Shown here piece after piece: positions 18,115 to 27,959 of a stretch of 64,000 nucleotides of DNA. The translations under genes and the position numbers were made by a program. Within the stretch, counting starts at the first letter, position 1. Every line of letters begins with the position of its first letter. This DNA is from Streptomyces xanthophaeus. Its GTDB lineage: Bacteria; Actinomycetota; Actinomycetes; Streptomycetales; Streptomycetaceae. The notes under the pieces were generated by a model. It did not search any database. It was not told where the DNA came from and was given only the letters and a program-made list of their open reading frames with translations. The stretch spans positions 1,612,001 to 1,676,000 of the forward strand of contig NZ_CP076543.1 in assembly GCF_030440515.1 (NCBI RefSeq). Reading direction: 5' to 3'.

Positions 18115-18158
18115 TTGGATGTTTCCACAGCATGGAATTAAGATTTCGCTATACAGAA
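18115..18158. promoter_or_regulatory. allR promoter with tandem AllR-type operators
   Basis: TTGGAT (18115-18120), an 18-nt spacer and TAAGAT (18139-18144) form a plausible promoter reading toward allR. TTCCACAGCATGGAA (18123-18137) fills the spacer and TTTCGCTATACAGAA (18144-18158) starts at the last base of the -10. Their centres are 21 bp apart, two helical turns. The same paired arrangement occurs at aceB, hyi and gcl. Because the sites sit between divergent allB and allR they can control both. AllR autoregulation and repression of allB are inferred from family behaviour. Confidence 0.7.
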
Positions 18159-18323
18159 TGTAGCTACCACCACCGGCAACCGGGCGGATAACTTCCCGAG
18201 GACGTCCGCCACCAGGACAAACCCTCTCTGACCGGCGGAGACGACCTCGACCCCAACACTGGGGCCGACGCCGACCGCCGGGTAGGCTGCTCCCTTGCCT
18301 GCCAGCACCGAAAGGACCGCGCC

Positions 18324-19127
18324 GTGCCGACGTCCAGCGCCAGCACCACCGACGCTTCCTCGAAGACCCCCGCCGCCAGCGGTGGCGTCCAGTCTCTTGA
18401 GCGCGCCTTCGACCTGCTCGAACGCATGGCCGATGCCGGGGGCGAGGTCGGCCTCAGCGAGCTCTCCGCCGCCAGCGGTCTGCCTCTGCCCACGATCCAC
18501 CGCCTGATGCGCACGCTGGTGGCGTGCGGCTACGTACGCCAGCAGCCCAATCGACGGTACTCCCTCGGCCCCCGTCTGATCCGCCTCGGCGAGTCCGCGT
18601 CGCGCCTGCTGGGCACCTGGGCCCGCCCCTACCTCGCCCGCCTGGTCGAGGAGACCGGGGAGACGGCGAACATGGCCCTCCTCGACGGCGACGAGATCGT
18701 CTACGTCGCCCAGGTGCCGTCCAAGCACTCCATGCGCATGTTCACCGAGGTCGGCCGCCGGGTGCTCCCGCACTCCACCGGCGTGGGCAAGGCGCTCCTC
18801 GCCTACACCCCGGCCGACGAGGTACGGGCCCTGCTGGCCCGCACCGGGATGCCGGCGGCGACCGAGAAGACCATCACCACCCCCGAGGGCTTCCTCGACG
18901 CGCTGGAGCACGTCCGCAAGGTGGGCTACGCGGTCGACGACAACGAGCAGGAGATAGGAGTCCGCTGCCTCGCCGTGTCGGTGCCGAACTCGCCGACCGC
19001 CGCCGCGATCTCCATCTCGGGTCCGGCGGGCCGGGTCACGGAGGCCGTGGCCGAGTCCTTCGTGCCGATCCTGCAGGGTGTGGCCGCCGAGCTCTCGGTG
19101 GCCCTGGCCAACCAGAGCCCCGCGTAG
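18324..19127 (+). CDS. allR: IclR-family regulator of allantoin/glyoxylate genes (AllR-like)
   Basis: A 267-residue regulator with an IclR-type winged HTH at about residues 22-82 (GGVQSLERAFDLLERMADAG, LPLPTIHRLMRTL). The C-terminal IclR effector-binding domain (MALLDGDEIVYVAQVPSK, HSTGVGKALLA, AVDDNEQEIGVRCLAVSV) runs to the end. GTG 18324 is the start. It is divergent from allB-alc, and IclR proteins in this position (AllR) repress allantoin genes and usually respond to glyoxylate or allantoin-pathway intermediates. IclR proteins commonly bind as dimer pairs, which fits the 21-bp spaced operator pairs seen at five promoters here. The function is assigned from family plus context. Confidence 0.85.
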   Translation: MPTSSASTTDASSKTPAASGGVQSLERAFDLLERMADAGGEVGLSELSAASGLPLPTIHRLMRTLVACGYVRQQPNRRYSLGPRLIRLGESASRLLGTWARPYLARLVEETGETANMALLDGDEIVYVAQVPSKHSMRMFTEVGRRVLPHSTGVGKALLAYTPADEVRALLARTGMPAATEKTITTPEGFLDALEHVRKVGYAVDDNEQEIGVRCLAVSVPNSPTAAAISISGPAGRVTEAVAESFVPILQGVAAELSVALANQSPA

Positions 19128-19146
19128 GCTCACGCAGCCGTACGAA

Positions 19147-19187
19147 GGCCCCGGCCGCCCCCTCGCTTCGCAGGGGCGGCCGGGGCC
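19147..19187 (+). terminator. 15-bp terminator with T-tract after allR
   Basis: Positions 19147-19161 and 19173-19187 form a perfect 15-bp stem, followed by TTTT. It lies 20 nt after the allR stop and is the clearest classical intrinsic terminator in the window. Just beyond, 19190-19260 contains short CCGTATGCCTTT tandem repeats and no gene. Confidence 0.9.
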
Positions 19188-19261
19188 TTTTGCGTACGCC
19201 TTCCGTATGAGCCCTCCCTACGCCGTCCGTATGCCTTTCCGTATGCCTTTCCGTACGCCGT

Positions 19262-19954
19262 TCAGGGCGCGGGCACCGGGGTCGGGGTCAGGGTCAGGCT
19301 GCCGTCCGTCATCGTCGCCGTACCGTCCATCCGCTCCAGGTGCGCGTGGTCGTGCGTGACCAGCACCGTGGCCGTGGAGCGCTCCCGGGTCAGGGTGACC
19401 AGCAGGTCGAGCACGGCCGCACCGCGCTCGTGGTCGAGCGCGCTGGTCGGCTCGTCGACCAGCAGCACGGCGGGCTCGTTCATCAGGGCGCGGGCGATGT
19501 TGATCCGCTGCCGCTGGCCGCCGGAGAGCTGGTGGGGGCGCTTGTCGGCCTTGTCGGCCAGGCCCACCGCGTCCAGCAGCTCCAGCGCCCGCCGGCGCAG
19601 CGCCCGCGAGGGGCGGCCGGAGAGGTGTGCCATGACCTGGAGCTGTTCGGCGGCGGTCAGCGAAGCCAGCAGGTTCGGCTGCTGGAAGACGATGCCGATC
19701 TTCTCCCGGCGCAGGGCCGACTTCTCGGCGGGGCCGAGCTTCGTGGTGTCCTGGCCCGCGACGACGACCCGGCCGGAATCCGGGGTGACGAGGGTGGCGG
19801 CGACCGCGAGCAGGCTGGACTTGCCGGAGCCGGAGGGGCCTATGACGGCCGTCAGCGCGCCGGCGGGCACCTCCAGGCCGACCGAGTCGAGGGCGGTGAG
19901 CCGGCTCTCGCCGTCGGGGTAGGTCAGCGTGACGTCGTGGACGAGGAGGGTCAT
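19262..19954 (-). CDS. ABC transporter ATP-binding protein
   Basis: A 230-residue ATPase of the MacB/LolD class. It has Walker [10 protein letters not shown] near residue 40, a Q-loop (FQQPNLLASL), the ABC signature LSGGQRQRINIARAL and Walker B VLLVDEPTSALD with the H-loop VTHDHAHLERMDG. ATG 19954 overlaps the stop of the upstream permease gene by 4 nt (ATGA), so translation is coupled. Together they form a two-gene FtsX/MacB-type complex of unknown substrate. The divergent two-component system (21174-23065) is the likely regulator, since such pairs are commonly adjacent in actinobacteria. Confidence 0.9.
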   Translation of the reverse strand: MTLLVHDVTLTYPDGESRLTALDSVGLEVPAGALTAVIGPSGSGKSSLLAVAATLVTPDSGRVVVAGQDTTKLGPAEKSALRREKIGIVFQQPNLLASLTAAEQLQVMAHLSGRPSRALRRRALELLDAVGLADKADKRPHQLSGGQRQRINIARALMNEPAVLLVDEPTSALDHERGAAVLDLLVTLTRERSTATVLVTHDHAHLERMDGTATMTDGSLTLTPTPVPAP

Positions 19955-21039
19955 CGGGCGCTCCCGAGGGCGGTCAGCGGGTCGACGGCGGTGATCCGCC
20001 GGATGGACAGGGCAGCGCCCAGCGCGCCGAGCAGGATCATGATCGCGGCGGGGACGAGCACGGTGGCGGCGTCGAGCACGAAGGGCACGGGGCCGCCGCT
20101 GATCAGCGCGCCGAAGCCGGCGGCGAGCGCGGTGCCCAGCCCGGTACCGATGGCGAGCATCACGACGGCCTGGCCGAGCGCGTCCTTCAGGAGGTACGGG
20201 GTGGAGGCACCCAGTGCCTTCAGGACGGCGATGTCCCCGCTGCGCTGGATCGTCCACACCGTGAAGAAGGCGCCTATCACCAGGGCGGAGATGACGAACA
20301 GGAAGCCGCGCATCAGCTGCAGCGAGCCGTTCTCGGCCTGGTAGGAGCCTATGGCGCCCAGGGCCTCGTCGACGGTCTGTGCCTTGGTCCCGGCGGCCTC
20401 GTCCGCCGCGCCGAGGTCCATGCCGCCGCCTCCGGAGACGGCGACGACGGTGGCGACGGTGTCGAGGGAGGTGCCGGGGTTGCCGACGCGCTGCCAGTCG
20501 CCCAGGTCCATCCAGACGACCGGGGTGTGGCTGTAGGCGGCGGTGCCTGACACGCCCGCCACGGTCAGTTCCAGCGGGCCGATCTTGAGCTTGGCCCCGG
20601 CGGTCAGGCCGCCCAGCTCCTTCGCCGCCTTCTCGGTCAGGACCACCTGGCCCTGGGTGAGGCCGGCGTCGCGCGGTGCGAGCCCGCCTGCGGAGTCCAC
20701 CCCGAAGACCGAGACCGCGGCGGTGCGCTCACCCGAGACGGCGTTGGTGGTGCGGATGCCGAGCGGCTCCGCTGCCGTCACGCCGGGCTGCTTGCGCCAG
20801 GCCAGCCAGGCGGGCTCGGGCACCTGGGAGCTGGTGAAGGACACCTTCTGGTCCCCGGTGGGCGCGGCGAAGGCAAGGTGCGTGGCGGGCAGACCGGTGA
20901 TGGCCGAGATGTTCTCCCGGGCCAGGCCGGAGGTGAGCCCGGACAGCAGGCCCACCAGCAGCGTGATGAGCAGCACGACCGAGCCCATGAGGGCGAATCG
21001 GCCCTTGGCGAACCGTAGATCTCTCCATGCGACGAACAT
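19951..21039 (-). CDS. ABC transporter permease, FtsX/MacB type
   Basis: A 362-residue permease with the FtsX topology. One N-terminal membrane segment (LMGSVVLLITLLVGLLSGL) is followed by a large extracytoplasmic domain of about 200 residues and three C-terminal segments (FLFVISALVIGAFFTVW, AVVMLAIGTGLGTALAAGFGALI, VLVPAAIMILLGALGAAL). It ends with the family motif RRITAVDPLTALG. ATG 21039 is preferred over upstream starts because AAGGTGGGG lies just before it. It is coupled to the ATPase gene by a 4-nt overlap. The cargo is unknown; efflux or envelope stress roles are typical. Confidence 0.85.
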   Translation of the reverse strand: MFVAWRDLRFAKGRFALMGSVVLLITLLVGLLSGLTSGLARENISAITGLPATHLAFAAPTGDQKVSFTSSQVPEPAWLAWRKQPGVTAAEPLGIRTTNAVSGERTAAVSVFGVDSAGGLAPRDAGLTQGQVVLTEKAAKELGGLTAGAKLKIGPLELTVAGVSGTAAYSHTPVVWMDLGDWQRVGNPGTSLDTVATVVAVSGGGGMDLGAADEAAGTKAQTVDEALGAIGSYQAENGSLQLMRGFLFVISALVIGAFFTVWTIQRSGDIAVLKALGASTPYLLKDALGQAVVMLAIGTGLGTALAAGFGALISGGPVPFVLDAATVLVPAAIMILLGALGAALSIRRITAVDPLTALGSAR

Positions 21040-21173
21040 GTTCCCCACCTTGGTCTTCCGCGTGGACACAAGGCATCGCGCCACAGTAGTGATCCTCGTA
21101 TCGAAGGGTGTGCCCGGACATCGAACTTTCGGTTGACCGGGTCCGGTCCGCCCCCACTTACGCTGGTCCGGAC

Positions 21174-22433
21174 ATGACTGCTCCTGTTTCCCCCGATCTC
21201 CCCGCCCTCCCCGCCGCGCGCGCCCTGACGCCCGTGTCGAAGGTGCTGCGGCTGTGCCTGCACGCGCTGCTCCTCGGCCTGCTCGCGCTCGCCGCCGGGC
21301 GGGCCGTCACCGACTCCGCGCCGCGGGCCGGCTGGGTGATCGCCGCCTGCGCGGTGCTCGCCGCCGTCTACGCGGGCGGTGTACGGGCCCCCGCCGTGCA
21401 CAGCTCGCCGCGCGCCGGGGCCCTGTGGTTGGCCGGGCTCGGCGCGGCCTGGGCGGCGCTGCTCGTGGTCTGCCCCGACGGGCTGTGGATCGCCTTCCCG
21501 CTGTACTTCCTGGAACTGCACCTGCTGCGGCTGCGCTGGGGGGTGGCGGCCGTCGCGGTGACCGCGTGCGCGGCCATCGCCGGATTCCTCGCGCACAGCA
21601 GCTCGGTGACTCCCGGAGCCTTCCTCGGGCCGTTGCTGGGCGGGGCGGTGGCGGTGGCGACCGTGCTGGGCTACCAGGCGCTGTACCGCGAGAGCGAGCG
21701 CCGCCGGGAGCTGATCGAGGAGCTGATCACCACCCGGGCCGAGCTGGCCGCGGCCGAGCGGGGTGCGGGGATCCTGGCCGAGCGGGAGCGCCTGGCCCGG
21801 GAGATCCACGACACCCTCGCCCAGGGGCTGTCCTCCATCCAGCTGCTGCTGCGGGCGGCCGAGCGGGCGCTGCCCCCACAGGCTCCGGCGCTGGAGCACA
21901 TCGCCCGGGCGCGCGAGGCGGCCCAGGAGAACCTCGCCGAGGCGCGTCGTTTCGTACGGGCCCTCACGCCGCCGGACCTGGAGCGCGGGTCGCTCGCGGC
22001 CGCTCTGGAACGGCTGTGCGCGGGGGTCCCGGGACCGCGCGTGCGGTTCTCGCTGAGCGGCAGCCCGCGGGTTCTGCCCACGCCGTACGAGGTGGCCCTG
22101 CTGCGGATCGCCCAGTCGGCACTGGCCAATGTGGTGCGGCACGCGCGGGCCGGGCGCGCCGAGATCACCCTGACGTTCATGGACGCCTCGGTCACCCTGG
22201 ACATCGTCGACGACGGGCACGGCTTCGACCCGTCCTCGGTCGCCTCCGGCGCGGGCGACGGCGGCTTCGGGCTGCCCGCGATGCGCTCGCGCGCCGAGAC
22301 CCTGGGCGGGCTGTTCACCGTGGAGTCCGACCCCGGCCAGGGCACGGCCGTGGCCGTCACACTGCCGCTGCCCCTGGAACACCTGGAACACGCGGATCAC
22401 GCACTGCATCCGGACGCCGTGGAGGCCCTGTGA
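21174..22433 (+). CDS. Two-component sensor histidine kinase, NarL/LuxR-partner type
   Basis: A 419-residue sensor kinase. Five or so hydrophobic segments fill the first 150 residues with no large extracellular loop, so it probably senses within the membrane. A HisKA_3 domain follows with the phospho-accepting His212 in REIHDTLAQG, then an HATPase domain (NVVRHA, DDGHGFD, GGFGLPAMRSRAE, GQGTAVAV). ATG 21174 is chosen; longer forms run into the promoter region. Its TGA overlaps the GTG of the response regulator gene. It is divergent from the ABC genes at 19262-21039. Confidence 0.9.
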   Translation: MTAPVSPDLPALPAARALTPVSKVLRLCLHALLLGLLALAAGRAVTDSAPRAGWVIAACAVLAAVYAGGVRAPAVHSSPRAGALWLAGLGAAWAALLVVCPDGLWIAFPLYFLELHLLRLRWGVAAVAVTACAAIAGFLAHSSSVTPGAFLGPLLGGAVAVATVLGYQALYRESERRRELIEELITTRAELAAAERGAGILAERERLAREIHDTLAQGLSSIQLLLRAAERALPPQAPALEHIARAREAAQENLAEARRFVRALTPPDLERGSLAAALERLCAGVPGPRVRFSLSGSPRVLPTPYEVALLRIAQSALANVVRHARAGRAEITLTFMDASVTLDIVDDGHGFDPSSVASGAGDGGFGLPAMRSRAETLGGLFTVESDPGQGTAVAVTLPLPLEHLEHADHALHPDAVEAL

Positions 22434-23065
22434 CCATCCGTCTCCTGCTCGCCGACGACCACCCGGTGGTCCGGGCCGGGCTGCGCGCGGTGCTGGACAC
22501 CGAACCGGACTTCGCGGTGGTGGCCGAGGCGGCGACCGCCGAGCGCGCGGTGGAACTGGCCGCCGGTGAACCGGTGGACGTGGTGCTGATGGACCTCCAG
22601 TTCGGTCCCGGTCCCGGTATGCACGGCTCCGAGGCGACGGCCCTGATCACCGCCCGGCCGGGCGCGCCCCGGGTGCTGGTGCTGACCACGTACGACACGG
22701 ACGCGGACATCCTGGCCGCGGTGGAGGCGGGCGCCTCCGGCTATCTGCTCAAGGACGCCCCGCCGGAGGAGCTCGCGGCGGCGGTGCGCACGGCCGCCGC
22801 GGGCCAGTCGGCGCTGGCCCCGGCGGTGGCGCTGCGTCTGATGGACCGGATGCGGACTCCCGCGGAGGCGCTGACGAAGCGGGAGCTGGAGGTGCTGCAA
22901 CTGGTCGCGGACGGCCTGTCGAACCAGCAGATCTCCAAGAAGCTCTTCCTCAGCCAGGCCACCGTCAAGTCCCACCTGGTGCACGTCTACGCCAAGCTCG
23001 GCGTCGACTCCCGCACCTCGGCGGTCGCGGCGGCCGCCACCCGCCGGCTGATCCGCACCCCGTAG
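22430..23065 (+). CDS. Response regulator, NarL/LuxR family
   Basis: A 211-residue regulator with a receiver domain (acidic pair in LLLADDHPVVR, phospho-acceptor Asp55 in VVLMDLQFGPGPGMHG, Thr in VLTTYDTD, Lys in YLLKDAPPEE). A LuxR HTH follows at about 145-205 (LTKRELEVLQLVADGLSNQQ, ATVKSHLVHVYAKLGV). GTG 22430 overlaps the kinase stop by 4 nt, so kinase and regulator are translationally coupled. The likely target is the divergent ABC transporter operon. Confidence 0.92.
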   Translation: MTIRLLLADDHPVVRAGLRAVLDTEPDFAVVAEAATAERAVELAAGEPVDVVLMDLQFGPGPGMHGSEATALITARPGAPRVLVLTTYDTDADILAAVEAGASGYLLKDAPPEELAAAVRTAAAGQSALAPAVALRLMDRMRTPAEALTKRELEVLQLVADGLSNQQISKKLFLSQATVKSHLVHVYAKLGVDSRTSAVAAAATRRLIRTP

Positions 23066-23175
23066 GGGGGCTGACCCCAGGGCGGACAGGCGGGGCTGCA
23101 GGCGGGTACGCGGCGCGCGCCGACGGGAGCATCGGGGGTGTCGAGCCAACGAGCCCCCGGAACGAGAGCGAGCCC

Positions 23176-23652
23176 ATGATGCCTGCCACCTCCATCCCCG
23201 CGCGCCGTACGGCGGAGCGCCGCGACCCCGGCCCGCCGCCCGCCGCCGTCCGGGCCGCCTTCGCGCTCTGGGTCACCGCCGTGGCCGCGGGCGCCTTCGA
23301 GACCGCACTGATGGTGGGCCGGGCTCCGGCCGACGGGATCGGTGCGGGTCTGGCGGTGCGGCTGGCCGTGTTCACCGCGGCCGTGCTGGTCGCCTTACGC
23401 ATGCGCCGCGGCGCCGGCTGGGCCCGGATCAGCCTGGCGATCGGCCTCGGGATCCTCGGCACGGCCTCGCTGTTGGTCGGACCGCTCGGATACCTCCTCG
23501 ACGGCGGGTCGCTCTCCGCCGCGCTCGCTCACGCGGACGCCCTGGAGTGGGTCTTCAGGGTCAGCAGGACGGTCCATCTCGCGGCCGTGCTGACGGCGGT
23601 GGTCCTGATGTTCCGCCCGGCCGCGAACCGGTACTTCCGCAGGTCCGCGTAG
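23176..23652 (+). CDS. Small membrane protein, four predicted TM segments
   Basis: A 158-residue hydrophobic protein of unknown function with four membrane segments (around residues 25-45, 60-77, 84-105 and 125-147) and a basic N-terminus. Streptomyces genomes carry many such small integral membrane proteins. The ribosome site is weak (GAGAGCGAG upstream). It lies 110 nt after the response regulator in the same direction and converges on the MocR gene, with 18 nt between stops. Confidence 0.7.
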   Translation: MMPATSIPARRTAERRDPGPPPAAVRAAFALWVTAVAAGAFETALMVGRAPADGIGAGLAVRLAVFTAAVLVALRMRRGAGWARISLAIGLGILGTASLLVGPLGYLLDGGSLSAALAHADALEWVFRVSRTVHLAAVLTAVVLMFRPAANRYFRRSA

Positions 23653-23670
23653 GCCGCGACAGGGCACGCT

Positions 23671-25158
23671 CTACGCCACCCAGTGCGGCCGTTCCACCGC
23701 CGGCGGCAGCGGGACCCCCTCGTGGAAGGCGCTCGCGAGGCGACGGATGCCCTCGTCGAGCCGGTCGGCGGGGAGCGTGTACGGGATCCGGAGCCGGTGC
23801 TCGAAGGTGCCCGGGTCCACCCCGAAGCGCGCGCCGCGGCCGATGTGCACCCCGGCCGCGGCGGCCCGCTCGGCCAGGGCGGAGCTGACCGGCTCGCCCA
23901 GGTCGACCCAGAGCGAGAGTCCGCCCGGCGGGACCTGCCAGGACCATTCCGGGGTGTGCCGCTGGAGTGCCCGCACCAGGGCCTCGCGCCGGCTCCGCAG
24001 CTGCGCCAGCCGTGCGGGCAGCTCCCGTTCCATGCCGTCCAGCAGCGGGAGCGCGACCAGCTGGTCGAGCACCGAGCCGGTCATGTCGGCGGAGACCCGT
24101 ACGGCCGTCAGCTCCGTGATCATCTTCGCTGTGGCCCGGATCCACCCCACCCGCAGCCCGCCCCAGTGCGTCTTGCTGAGCGAGCCGATGGTGATCACGT
24201 GGTCCGCGCCCCCGCGCGGGGCGAGGGAGGCCAGCGGCGCGGGCGCGGGCACGTCCAGTGCGATGTCGGCGATCGTCTCGTCGACGACCAGCCAGGTCCC
24301 GGTGGCACGGGTCACCGCGAGCAGCCGCAGCCGCTGCTCCGGCGGCATCAGCGCGCCCGTCGGGTTGTGGAAGTCGGGGATCACGTACGCCAGCCTGGGC
24401 ACGGTCTGGCGCAGCGTGGACTCGGCTATCTCCAGGTCCCATCCCGCGTCGGAGACGGCGATGGATCCGGTGCGCAGCCGCGCGTGGCGCAGGGCGTCGA
24501 GGGCGTTGGCGTAGGTCGGGTTCTCGGTCACGACCCGGTCCTCGGGCCCGCAGAGCAGGCTGACGACCAGCGAGAAGGCCTGCTGGGCCCCGGCCGTGAC
24601 CAGGATCTGCTCGGGGCGGGTGGGGAGCCCGCGCCGGGTGAACCGGTCGGCGACGGCGCTGCGCAGGTCGGGCAGGCCGAAGGGGTGGTAGCCGGGGCTG
24701 CGGGCCAACTCGGGCAGCCGGGGCGCCGCCCGGGCGAAGGCGTCGGCCAGGCTGTCCTGCGGTGCCCCCATGGCGGCGATGGCGAGGTCGACACCGGGAT
24801 CGCCGTCGGCGCTGTAGCCGCCGGCGCCGAGGAGGGCGTGGGCGCCGACCGGGCGGTGGCCGTCGGGGAGCTCGGTCCAGGTTCCGGAGCCGCGCCGGCT
24901 GCGGACGTAGCCGCTCTCGCGCAGCAGGTCGTAGGCGCCGGTGACGGTGGCCCGGCTGGCGCCGACCGCCTCGGCGAGTTCGCGTTCGGCGGGCAGCCGG
25001 ACGTGCAGGGCGATGCGTCCGTCGAGGATCAGCGTGCGGACGGCGTCGGCGAGCGCCCGGTAGCCGGGGCGGGCCAGGACGTCGGCGGGCAGCAGGGCCG
25101 CGAGCTGACGGCTGCCCATGGTTCTGTCCGCTGTCTGGACCACTCGCCCGATTGCCAT
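23671..25158 (-). CDS. MocR-type regulator (GntR HTH fused to class I aminotransferase fold)
   Basis: A 495-residue MocR protein. A GntR winged HTH occupies about residues 28-95 (YRALADAVRTLILDGRIALH, LPAERELAEAVGASRATVTG). A fold-type I PLP domain follows, with the PLP Lys in ITIGSLSKTHWGGLRVGW and the NPTGALMP and NPTYANAL motifs. ATG 25158 has GGGGAGG 6 nt upstream. An 11-bp inverted repeat of GCCAATCGAGG upstream (25191-25232) is a likely autoregulatory operator and can also act on the divergent small gene at 25247. The regulated pathway is not evident. Confidence 0.88.
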   Translation of the reverse strand: MAIGRVVQTADRTMGSRQLAALLPADVLARPGYRALADAVRTLILDGRIALHVRLPAERELAEAVGASRATVTGAYDLLRESGYVRSRRGSGTWTELPDGHRPVGAHALLGAGGYSADGDPGVDLAIAAMGAPQDSLADAFARAAPRLPELARSPGYHPFGLPDLRSAVADRFTRRGLPTRPEQILVTAGAQQAFSLVVSLLCGPEDRVVTENPTYANALDALRHARLRTGSIAVSDAGWDLEIAESTLRQTVPRLAYVIPDFHNPTGALMPPEQRLRLLAVTRATGTWLVVDETIADIALDVPAPAPLASLAPRGGADHVITIGSLSKTHWGGLRVGWIRATAKMITELTAVRVSADMTGSVLDQLVALPLLDGMERELPARLAQLRSRREALVRALQRHTPEWSWQVPPGGLSLWVDLGEPVSSALAERAAAAGVHIGRGARFGVDPGTFEHRLRIPYTLPADRLDEGIRRLASAFHEGVPLPPAVERPHWVA

Positions 25159-25170
25159 GCCAACCTCCCC

Positions 25171-25232
25171 TGATTGGCTCTGACGGCCAGGCCAATCGAG
25201 GACCAGACTCGCTGTATTGGCCCTCGATTGGC
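25171..25232. promoter_or_regulatory. GCCAATCGAGG inverted-repeat operator for the MocR regulator
   Basis: GCCAATCGAGG (25191-25201) and its exact complement CCTCGATTGGC (25222-25232) are perfect 11-bp arms. Two further GATTGGC/ATTGGC copies lie at 25171 and near 25216. MocR/GntR regulators often use repeated half-sites of this sort in the gap to a divergent gene. Binding by the adjacent MocR protein is inferred. Confidence 0.6.
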
Positions 25233-25246
25233 AAGGAGATCCCGAG

Positions 25247-25429
25247 ATGCTGACCGACCGTGACGAACGTGCCCTGCTGGCCGCCGCCGAGAACCGGATC
25301 GCCCGTCCGCTGTGGATCGGGGCCGCGCTGGCCTCCGTACGGCGCACCCTGGCACGGCGGTCACGCGCGCGCACGCAGCAGCGAGAATCGGTGACATGTC
25401 ATCCCACACACACTCCGATCCACCCCTGA
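25247..25429 (+). CDS. Small protein of 60 residues divergent from MocR gene
   Basis: ATG 25247 has AAGGAG 8 nt upstream, better than most genes here. The product (MLTDRDERALLAAAENRIAR...) has an acidic helical start and a very basic middle (RRTLARRSRARTQQR), then a Pro/His/Thr-rich tail that may simply be read-through into the next gene, which it overlaps by 34 nt. It shares its promoter region with the MocR gene. The function is unknown. Either it is a small regulated protein or its 5' part is a leader for the next gene. Confidence 0.45.
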   Translation: MLTDRDERALLAAAENRIARPLWIGAALASVRRTLARRSRARTQQRESVTCHPTHTPIHP

Positions 25430-26007
25430 TCGCGGGCCTGCTGCTGGCCGCCGGCGGCGGCCGCCGGCTCGGCGGACGCCCCAAGGCCCTGCTCCCCTAC
25501 CGTGGCCGACCGCTCGTCGAGAACGCCGTACGGGTCCTGCGGGAGGCGGGCTGCGGCCCGGTGCACGTGGTGCTCGGCGCCTCGGCGGCCGAGGTCCGCG
25601 AGCGCGCGGACCTGGCGGGCTGCGTGGTCGTGGACAACCCGGACTGGGCGCAGGGGATGGGCTCCTCGCTGCGGGTCGGCCTCACCTCCCTCGCCGGTAC
25701 GGGCGCCCGCGCGGCCCTGGTCTCGCTGGTGGACCAGCCGGGCATCGGCCCGGCGGCGGTGGCCCGGGTACTGGCGGCGTACCGCTCCCCCACGAGCCTG
25801 GTGGCGGCGGCGTACGGCGGGGAGCGCGGCCATCCGGTGCTGTTCGGGGCGGACCGCTGGGCCGACATCGCCGCGACGGCGACCGGCGACAAGGGCGCGC
25901 GGGTGCATCTTGCGCGACATGCCGAAGAGCTCATGCTGGTGGAGTGCTCGGACATCGCGGAGGCCTTCGACATCGACACGCCGCCCGACCTGGCACGACT
26001 CGTCTGA
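25396..26007 (+). CDS. MobA-like molybdenum cofactor nucleotidyltransferase
   Basis: A 203-residue NTP-transferase with the N-terminal nucleotide motif LLAAGGGRRLGGRPKALLPY (residues 15-34), a metal-binding SLVDQPGI motif (at about 117-124) and a HPVLFG segment typical of CTP:molybdopterin cytidylyltransferases and their xanthine-dehydrogenase-linked relatives. It probably makes the cytosine dinucleotide form of the cofactor. That would suit a purine-catabolic neighbourhood, but no xanthine dehydrogenase is in this window. ATG 25396 is chosen from homology of the motif position; it overlaps the 3' end of the 60-residue gene. Confidence 0.75.
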   Translation: MSSHTHSDPPLIAGLLLAAGGGRRLGGRPKALLPYRGRPLVENAVRVLREAGCGPVHVVLGASAAEVRERADLAGCVVVDNPDWAQGMGSSLRVGLTSLAGTGARAALVSLVDQPGIGPAAVARVLAAYRSPTSLVAAAYGGERGHPVLFGADRWADIAATATGDKGARVHLARHAEELMLVECSDIAEAFDIDTPPDLARLV

Positions 26008-26088
26008 GCACGGTGTGACGGCGATGGCACTGAGGGCCACCGGGAAGCGGAATCTGTCGACTCAGAGAATCTCGACATCAACAAACCA

Positions 26089-26130
26089 TTGAACTTCCAC
26101 CATGAGGAAATTACTATCCACTGGTCAGAA
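26089..26130 (+). promoter_or_regulatory. aceB promoter with tandem AllR-type operators
   Basis: TTGAAC (26089-26094), a 17-nt spacer and TACTAT (26112-26117) form a good promoter for malate synthase. TTCCACCATGAGGAA (26095-26109) fills the spacer exactly, and ATCCACTGGTCAGAA (26116-26130) starts inside the -10. The centres are 21 bp apart, as at allR, hyi and gcl. Repressor bound here would exclude RNA polymerase. Regulation by AllR is inferred from the shared motif and spacing. Confidence 0.7.
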
Positions 26131-26259
26131 GCGCCCTGAACCCCCAGACGGCGCCCGCGACCGTATTCCGGAACTCTCCACACCCGACGGCACTGCGTGC
26201 CGTCTCGCGCGAGCATTCCCCCGCGGCCGCCAGGCACCGCCGCTGAAGGAGTGACAGAT

Positions 26260-27879
<1,620 letters not shown>

Positions 27880-27920
27880 TACCCGGATTCGGCCGGAACG
27901 CACAGCGGCCGAAGCCTATC

Positions 27921-27959
27921 GGCTCCGCCCCCGTCGCCTCACGGCACGGGGGCGGAGCC
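27921..27959 (+). terminator. 13-bp terminator after aceB
   Basis: Positions 27921-27933 and 27947-27959 form a perfect 13-bp stem, followed by TTTGCG, 42 nt after the malate synthase stop. Confidence 0.85.
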
